A stretch of 64,000 bases of DNA from NCBI GenBank assembly GCA_024636295.1, contig JAGXHI010000046.1:1-64000 (forward strand), read 5' to 3'. Below are positions 59,091 through 64,000 of the stretch, one piece after another. This DNA is from Desulfuromonadales bacterium (lineage in GTDB: Bacteria; Desulfobacterota; Desulfuromonadia; Desulfuromonadales; JAGXHI01). The notes under the pieces are model-generated. The model did not search any database and had not been told where the DNA came from. It worked only from the letters and a program-made list of their open reading frames with translations. The number at the start of each line of letters is the position of its first letter. Positions within the stretch are counted from its first letter, which is position 1. Both the position numbers and the translations under genes were made by a program.

Positions 59091-60077
59091 ATGGAGCATA
59101 TCGTCGTCATTGCAGAGCACCTCTCGGGACGGATCAGGCCCGTGACCTGGGAGCTGATCGCTTTCGCCAGGGAGTTGAAGCGTCTTCGGAATGCTCCTCT
59201 CTCGGTGCTGATTCCTGGGGAAGATATTTCGGCTCCGGCAGAGGAAATCTCAGCCAGAACCGGATGCCGGGTTCTGGCCATCAACACTCCCGGCCTGCAA
59301 AGTTATAATTCGGAAGCTTACAAGGAGATTCTCGCCGCGCAGCTGCGGGAAACCGGGGCAACCCACGTCTGCATCGCCAACTCCACTCAGGGACTTGATT
59401 TCAGTCCGGGTCTGGCGATTCGGCTGAAGGGCGCCTGTATAACCGGGGTGGAAAAGGTTACTGAGAAAGATGGTCGGCTCTGTTTCCTCCGGAAGATATA
59501 TAACGGCAAGATGACCCACACCATCGTTTCCGATGTCGGGGTTACCCTTCTGACCGTGGAGCCGGGCGTATTCAAAGCCTCCGAAGACGAGATTGCGGAT
59601 TGTCATCCCGTGGAATACAAAAACGTGTCCTGGCATTCGGACCGTGTCCGTAATCTCGGTGTTGAAAAATCGGAGGCGGGGATCGATTCCGCCTTGAATG
59701 AAGCGGACATCATCGTCGCCGCCGGCAGGGGAATCGGCAAGGAGGAAAACCTGGAGCTGATCCGAAAATTCGCCTCGCTTTTTCCCCGGGCCGCCGTGGC
59801 GGGGAGCCGCCCCATCTGTGATCTGGGCTGGCTGGAATACGGGCGGCAGGTGGGAATTACAGGTGCCACTGTAACGCCCAAGGTCTACATCGCCTGCGGT
59901 ATCTCCGGGGCTACCCAGCACCTGACCGGTATGCGCGGCTCCGGATTTATCGTTGCCATCAATACCGACCCTAATACCGCCTTGTTCAATGACGCCGATC
60001 TCTGCATTGTGGAAGATCTGACGACCTTTATCCCCGCCGTCATCGGAGAATACAAAAAAGAAAAACAGGATGAATAA
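59091..60077 (+). CDS. etfA: Electron transfer flavoprotein alpha subunit
   Basis: 328 residues. The C-terminal FAD domain is clear: AGSRPICDLGWLEYGRQVGI followed by TGATVTPKVYIACGISGATQ and HLTGMRGSGFIVAINTDPNTALFNDAD split over about 240-310. No ferredoxin extension, so it is not the long bifurcating type. Electrons would go to a membrane ETF:quinone oxidoreductase, not encoded here. Eleven bases follow etfB. Confidence 0.94.
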   Translation: MEHIVVIAEHLSGRIRPVTWELIAFARELKRLRNAPLSVLIPGEDISAPAEEISARTGCRVLAINTPGLQSYNSEAYKEILAAQLRETGATHVCIANSTQGLDFSPGLAIRLKGACITGVEKVTEKDGRLCFLRKIYNGKMTHTIVSDVGVTLLTVEPGVFKASEDEIADCHPVEYKNVSWHSDRVRNLGVEKSEAGIDSALNEADIIVAAGRGIGKEENLELIRKFASLFPRAAVAGSRPICDLGWLEYGRQVGITGATVTPKVYIACGISGATQHLTGMRGSGFIVAINTDPNTALFNDADLCIVEDLTTFIPAVIGEYKKEKQDE

Positions 60078-60140
60078 CAAGAGGGAGTAGCATACCGCGC
60101 CCCTCCCTCCGAAATGCCCTGAGGACATTTTTCCTGTTGT

Positions 60141-61358
60141 TCATTTCCTGATCCACGCACCGCTCGAAGAAGAGGAATATCCAAGACTTCGATAAGCGGC
60201 ATCCACCAGCATCTGCCCTTTTTCACTCAGCAAAATGCTGGGATCCATCCGGTTCATGGTGTAGCCGAAGCTCAGATTGCATTCCGGATCGGCGAAGACG
60301 AGACTTCCGCCCGCCCCCACGTGACCGAACGCTTTTTCCCCAAGAATGAGACTCTCCAGATTGCCCGCCGGGCGGTAGCGATTGTCGACTCCTCTCATGA
60401 ACCCCAGGGAAAAACGGCTGGGCGTCATCAAGGTGAAATCCCGCTGGGTGGCCATGGAAACCTGGCTCATCCTGACAATCGCTTCCGGACTGATAAGGTT
60501 TCCCACCCTCATAGCCCCACCACAGGCCAGAGGGGAGAAGAGTCCGGCCAGTCCGCGGGCGTTGGAAATCCCTCCGGCACCACCGATTTCAGAGACGTGA
60601 GCCTCGCGACTGTTGGCGTTGAAGCCGCCGGAGTTGAGGAGGGCCTTGCCCTGAACCGACTGGACATCGCTTAGCACCGCCCGAAAGAATTCAGGGAGAA
60701 CCGGCACGGAATCGAGAGCCGGCGGGATCATGGGAGCGACGCGGCTTTCCATCTCCTCGGGAAGGCCGATCCAGAAATCGATCCCCAACGGTTCAGCGAT
60801 CTCCCTCCGAAAGAACTCTCCCAGACTCCGCCCCCCGACGCGGCGGACCACCTCCCCGACGGTCCAGCCGAAGGTGAGCATGTGATACCCATTGCGGGTT
60901 CCGGGCTCCCAGAAAGGCTCCTCATCCTCCAGTCGCCCGATCATGTAGTCCCAGTCGTAGCAGCCTCCCTGCTTGAGGGGTTCCCGGAAGGTGGGAAGAC
61001 CGGCGGAGTGGTTGAGAAGCATCGCCACGGTGATCTTTTCCTTGCCGTTTCGTCCGAACTCCGGCCAGTAGCGGATCACGGGTGCATGCAGGTCGAGCTC
61101 CCCCCGTTCGATCAGCAGATGGGCGCAGAGAGCGGTTGCCGCCTTGGTGCAGGAGTAGACGATCGAGACGCTGTCGCGCTCCCAGGGACGATCGGCCTTC
61201 GGGTCCGCCTGGCCACCCCAGAGATCCACCACCGTTTCGCCATGGTGCGTGAGACAGACACTCGCTCCGACTTCATTGCGATCACGAAAATTTCCGTGGA
61301 ACGCTTCGGCGACCTCCTGAAAGCGGGGATCGCAATGTCCTTTGATTTCCGGACTCAT
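60141..61358 (-). CDS. Beta-lactamase-fold serine hydrolase (class C/EstB-like)
   Basis: 405 residues. The SxxK motif is SCTK at 69-72, and a Tyr-x-Met turn (NGYHMLTFGWTVGEVVRRVGG) supplies the YxN-like element. C-terminal GHVGAGGSLVFADPE replaces the HxG/KTG motif. Cytoplasmic (no signal peptide), so an esterase or carboxylesterase acting on thioester or lactone intermediates is more likely than a beta-lactamase. It begins 21 bases after the crotonase gene of the same operon and may remove side products of acyl-CoA degradation. Confidence 0.85.
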   Translation of the reverse strand: MSPEIKGHCDPRFQEVAEAFHGNFRDRNEVGASVCLTHHGETVVDLWGGQADPKADRPWERDSVSIVYSCTKAATALCAHLLIERGELDLHAPVIRYWPEFGRNGKEKITVAMLLNHSAGLPTFREPLKQGGCYDWDYMIGRLEDEEPFWEPGTRNGYHMLTFGWTVGEVVRRVGGRSLGEFFRREIAEPLGIDFWIGLPEEMESRVAPMIPPALDSVPVLPEFFRAVLSDVQSVQGKALLNSGGFNANSREAHVSEIGGAGGISNARGLAGLFSPLACGGAMRVGNLISPEAIVRMSQVSMATQRDFTLMTPSRFSLGFMRGVDNRYRPAGNLESLILGEKAFGHVGAGGSLVFADPECNLSFGYTMNRMDPSILLSEKGQMLVDAAYRSLGYSSSSSGAWIRK

Positions 61359-61379
61359 TTACGTCTCCGATATTTTGCT

Positions 61380-62189
61380 TTACCGCTCCCGGAATTCAGG
61401 TGATCGGTTCTCGAAATTGGCATTGACCGCCTCGACCTGATTCGGGCCGCCGATCAAAGAGAACTGAAGCTGCGCCTCCAGTGCCAGGCCTGTTTCCACA
61501 TCCGAGCGCCAGGCGGTCTCCAGTAGCTGTTTGCCGGCGGCGATGGCGCTGGGGGATTTGGCGGCGATCTCCCGGGCCATTTCCATCGCGTCCTCCAGGG
61601 GACGGTCGCTTACCCGGGTGACCAGTCCAAGCCCCGCTCCTTCTTCCGCTTTCAGAATGCGGCCGCTGAAGGTCAGCTCCTTGGCCACGTCCAGCCTCAC
61701 CAGGTGCCGCAGAGTCTGTGTTCCACTCATGTCCGGGACCAGGCCCCACTTGATCTCCATGATGGATAGGCGGGTTTTCGGGTCCGCAATGCGGAGATCC
61801 GCGGCCAGGGCGATCTGAAGCCCTCCACCGAAGGCGACGCCGTGCAGGGCGGCGATCACCGGCACGGGCAGAAGTTTCCAGGCGTAGGCCACGCGCTGGT
61901 AATTGTTTGTGGAGGGATCTCCTTCGCGAGTCTCGAAGGACTGGGACGCCGATTCCGGGGACCCTGCTTCGGCGAATTTCTGGAAGCTCTCGAAATCGAG
62001 TCCCGAGCAGAACCCCCGCCCGTTGCCAGAAAGAACGACCACCCGTACGGAGCGGTCAGCAGCGACCTGGTCCGCGGCGGCGATGATCGCCTCCACCATT
62101 CCGGGACTGAGAGCATTGTATTTCTCCGGACGGTTCAGGCGCACATCGGCGATTCCATCCCGGATTTCCATTGTGACAAGCTGGTTCAT
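61380..62189 (-). CDS. Enoyl-CoA hydratase/isomerase (crotonase family)
   Basis: 269 residues. Oxyanion-hole segments are LSGNGRGFCSGLDF and HGVAFGGGLQIALAADLRI, followed by SIMEIKWGLVPDMSG. The usual first catalytic Glu appears as Gln in GGGLQIA, while the second (MEIKWG) is kept, so it may be an isomerase or a specialised hydratase rather than a standard one. In an operon with the nitroreductase-like gene upstream and the serine hydrolase downstream. Confidence 0.88.
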   Translation of the reverse strand: MNQLVTMEIRDGIADVRLNRPEKYNALSPGMVEAIIAAADQVAADRSVRVVVLSGNGRGFCSGLDFESFQKFAEAGSPESASQSFETREGDPSTNNYQRVAYAWKLLPVPVIAALHGVAFGGGLQIALAADLRIADPKTRLSIMEIKWGLVPDMSGTQTLRHLVRLDVAKELTFSGRILKAEEGAGLGLVTRVSDRPLEDAMEMAREIAAKSPSAIAAGKQLLETAWRSDVETGLALEAQLQFSLIGGPNQVEAVNANFENRSPEFRER

Positions 62190-62228
62190 TTCATTTTCCT
62201 CGAGTCGGGTTTACGTGTTCTTCGACGG

Positions 62229-63053
62229 TCAACACCACTGGATCGACGGTTCATTCCGTAGCGGCAGCCGATGATAGGAAAATTTCGGGATACCGATCGC
62301 CAGCGCCCCGAGACAGATTTCCTTCTCGGAGAGCTCAAGAGCCTCCGCCAGAGGAGGCCATGTCGCGACCGCGGACTGGAAATACCCGAGCCAGCAGGCG
62401 CCGAGGTCCAGAGAGGGAGCAGCGAGTTCCATGTAGGACAGGGCGATGGTCGAGGCTGCTGGCGCGAAAGGGTTGTTCTTGTGAGCCTTGGTAAAGACGA
62501 CATGAGGAGCGTTTCGGAAGATGACATCCCGGCCTTTTTCCCATCCGGCGACCACGAACTCGAGGTGCATGTTTTTTGCCATGTCCGGCTGCTCGCGCAT
62601 CAGGTGACGCATCCAGTCGATCACCATTCCTCCGAGCTTCATCAATTGCTCTCTCTCGTAAATGACCCCCCATTTGAGAGGCTGGGCATTGTGGCCTGAA
62701 GGGGCATGAGAGGCGACCCGTATCAACTCCGAAAGTCTCTCCCGGTCCACCGGTTGCTCCTTGTAGTTGCGAATCGAGCGGCGGGAGCGCAGTAGCAGTT
62801 CGACTTGCCCGGCATCCGGAGCCCTGTTCTTTTGAATCGGCGGGCAGGCTTCAGCGGGCATCGCCTTAAGAGAGAAGGCGCCTTCGGGGCAGACGGCGAC
62901 GCAATGGCCGCAGGTCAGGCACATGTTTTCCGCACCTGCAAAGCTCCTGGGGGAGGATTTTCCTTCTACTACCTTCAGGATCCCGGCCGGACAGACTTGT
63001 CCGCAGATGCCGCATTTGGTGCAGGCCTCCTGAACGACTTCAAAAAAACTCAT
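62229..63053 (-). CDS. Ferredoxin-nitroreductase fusion
   Basis: 274 residues. N-terminal two-[4Fe-4S] ferredoxin domain (CTKCGICGQVCPAGIL and CLTCGHCVAVCPEGAF, residues about 11-65), then an FMN nitroreductase fold (about 85-265: RSRRSIRNYKEQPVDRERLS, ASHAPSGHNAQPLKWGVI). Common in anaerobes as a ferredoxin-dependent flavin reductase. It lies 11 bases after the QueG-like gene and 39 bases before the crotonase gene. Confidence 0.9.
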   Translation of the reverse strand: MSFFEVVQEACTKCGICGQVCPAGILKVVEGKSSPRSFAGAENMCLTCGHCVAVCPEGAFSLKAMPAEACPPIQKNRAPDAGQVELLLRSRRSIRNYKEQPVDRERLSELIRVASHAPSGHNAQPLKWGVIYEREQLMKLGGMVIDWMRHLMREQPDMAKNMHLEFVVAGWEKGRDVIFRNAPHVVFTKAHKNNPFAPAASTIALSYMELAAPSLDLGACWLGYFQSAVATWPPLAEALELSEKEICLGALAIGIPKFSYHRLPLRNEPSIQWC

Positions 63054-63064
63054 GCTGAACTCCT

Positions 63065-64000
63065 TTATGCAGGGGATGACTCGCTCTTCCGCACAGGCGT
63101 CTTTGCAGCACCCGATCTGCCGAGAGCGTGAAGTATTTCCTCTTCCGTTCCCCCGGCGCTTTCGCCAAGAAAACTTTCAAGGGCCATTTTCGCTTCAGGT
63201 CCGCCGATTCGCCCCAGCGCCCATGCGGCCATGCCGCGAACCCTTTCATCGTCGTTTTCCCGGAAGGCCCGGATCAGATCCGGAGCATAGAGGGGATCGA
63301 GACTGTTTCCCATCGCCCGGGCGGTATTCATTTTCCAACGCCAGATTTCGCTGGATGGCATATAGAACATGTGCGGCTGAATGCGCGTTTCGTAATATTT
63401 CTCGTCCATGTGAAGGAGTCTGGGCAGCTCGAAATCCTCTTCCATCTCGGCCACCTTCTCGTTCACGGCTTTTCGTGCGGCCAGGCGGGGCGCATTGCGG
63501 GGGCACACATTCTGACAGCGGTCGCAGCCGTAAACCCACAATCCCATCGCCTCCCGGATTTCCCTTGGCGGCAGGTCCTGTCCATAATAGGTGAGAAAAG
63601 AGATGCATCGGCGCGGATCGATTTTTCCCTGACCCTGAAGAGCCCGGGTTGGACAGGCGGCAATGCAGGCGTTTCTGCACCATTCGGGACAGCCGAACTC
63701 CACCGAAGGAGTGTCGGGCGCGAATTCACGATTCACCACGATGGGGACGGGACTGTTCCAGGAAGCTCCGTCCACGCCATTGCGGGCATAAAAAAGACAA
63801 TTTTTGCCGAAGGTCCCCAGGCCGGCACGCGCCGCCGCCAGGCGGTGGGGCATGTAAGGAGGAATTTTCGCTTCCAGTCCGGCCTCCCGAAGAAAATCAC
63901 GCAAAGCCAGAAGGCGTTTTATATAACCTCTCCTCAGTTTTCGATCGTCATTCAGGTAAGTACGTCCGAAGTGAGCCTCAAGTTTCGAAGGAAACGCCTC
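63065..64000 (-). CDS. Epoxyqueuosine-reductase-like iron-sulfur protein, 5' end beyond window
   Basis: 312 residues visible. The frame is open to base 64000, so the N-terminus is missing. Cluster motifs are CRNACIAACPTRAL and CDRCQNVCPRN with a preceding CPEWC; GLGTFGKNCLFY and the C-terminal HEAT-like repeats (GMAAWALGRIGGPEAKMALE) match QueG/reductive-dehalogenase-like proteins. QueG makes queuosine in tRNA, but paralogues of this form occur with anaerobic catabolic genes and may have other substrates. It sits first in the operon with the ferredoxin-nitroreductase. Confidence 0.82.
   Translation of the reverse strand, partial: EAFPSKLEAHFGRTYLNDDRKLRRGYIKRLLALRDFLREAGLEAKIPPYMPHRLAAARAGLGTFGKNCLFYARNGVDGASWNSPVPIVVNREFAPDTPSVEFGCPEWCRNACIAACPTRALQGQGKIDPRRCISFLTYYGQDLPPREIREAMGLWVYGCDRCQNVCPRNAPRLAARKAVNEKVAEMEEDFELPRLLHMDEKYYETRIQPHMFYMPSSEIWRWKMNTARAMGNSLDPLYAPDLIRAFRENDDERVRGMAAWALGRIGGPEAKMALESFLGESAGGTEEEILHALGRSGAAKTPVRKSESSPA

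Noticed and set aside
1..64000. CRISPR arrays, tRNA or rRNA genes, prophage or conjugation modules
   Set aside because: None seen on either strand; the TraF-like protein alone does not indicate a conjugative element.

Overview
The window looks like chromosomal DNA from an anaerobic or facultatively anaerobic, Gram-negative bacterium of the Desulfobacterota (former Deltaproteobacteria) type. This is an inference from gene content: multihaem c-type cytochromes, a Tat-exported ferredoxin with an NrfD partner, two NtrC-type sigma-54 activators, a c-di-GMP-I riboswitch, TRAP transport, a complete acyl-CoA oxidation gene set with EtfAB, and outer-membrane proteins. Base composition is GC-rich with AT-rich gaps. 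No rRNA, tRNA or CRISPR array was seen.

Layout. 1-3303 (minus): a catabolic operon (SDR, carboxymuconolactone-decarboxylase-like protein, LacI regulator, TRAP receptor running off the edge) behind a clear sigma-70 promoter with a LacI-type palindrome. 3767-11696: envelope and housekeeping genes (TraF-like barrel, BON lipoprotein, Cu/Zn SOD lipoprotein, phosphoribosyltransferase, pncB, YbaK, rhomboid, octahaem cytochrome). 11952-23933: L,D-transpeptidase, a TonB-receptor scrap, a membrane protein, a riboswitch-controlled exported protein, AMMECR1, an OYE-type reductase, typA, a decayed mgtC, a lone CHC2-like finger, a second rhomboid and an orphan NtrC regulator. 24100-28927: nfeD/slipin pair, MFS carrier, a 56-residue gene and a DUF3187-like protein.

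29261-40211 is a respiratory island. A cytochrome b / EF-hand haem c module, whose cytochrome c gene is frameshifted, is followed by a haem-motif sensor kinase and an NtrC regulator. Next comes a nine-gene operon behind a sigma-54-like promoter: small membrane proteins, a receiver without its phospho-acceptor, a pentahaem cytochrome, a Tat ferredoxin, NrfD, a second haem-motif sensor with no output domain, and a membrane protein paralogous to one in the first module. The simplest reading is a menaquinol:cytochrome c oxidoreductase whose expression follows periplasmic redox state through the kinase/NtrC pair.

40544-50516 holds a REC-PilZ protein with its own sigma-54-like promoter, tandem zinc ribbons, HIT and ArsR proteins, SlyD, and the most unusual locus: an EgtD/EanA-like histidine methyltransferase overlapping a 1137-residue fusion of a molybdopterin oxidoreductase with a complete cysteine desulfurase. 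Two 97%-identical 175-bp MITE-like elements with 7-bp target duplications lie here. One interrupts a small membrane-protein gene downstream of arsR. 50518-64000 is an acyl-CoA catabolic region: XRE regulator, MaoC hydratase, SDR, thiolase, CoA-transferase/GNAT fusion, acyl-CoA dehydrogenase, EtfBA, serine hydrolase, crotonase, ferredoxin-nitroreductase and a QueG-like protein cut by the window edge.
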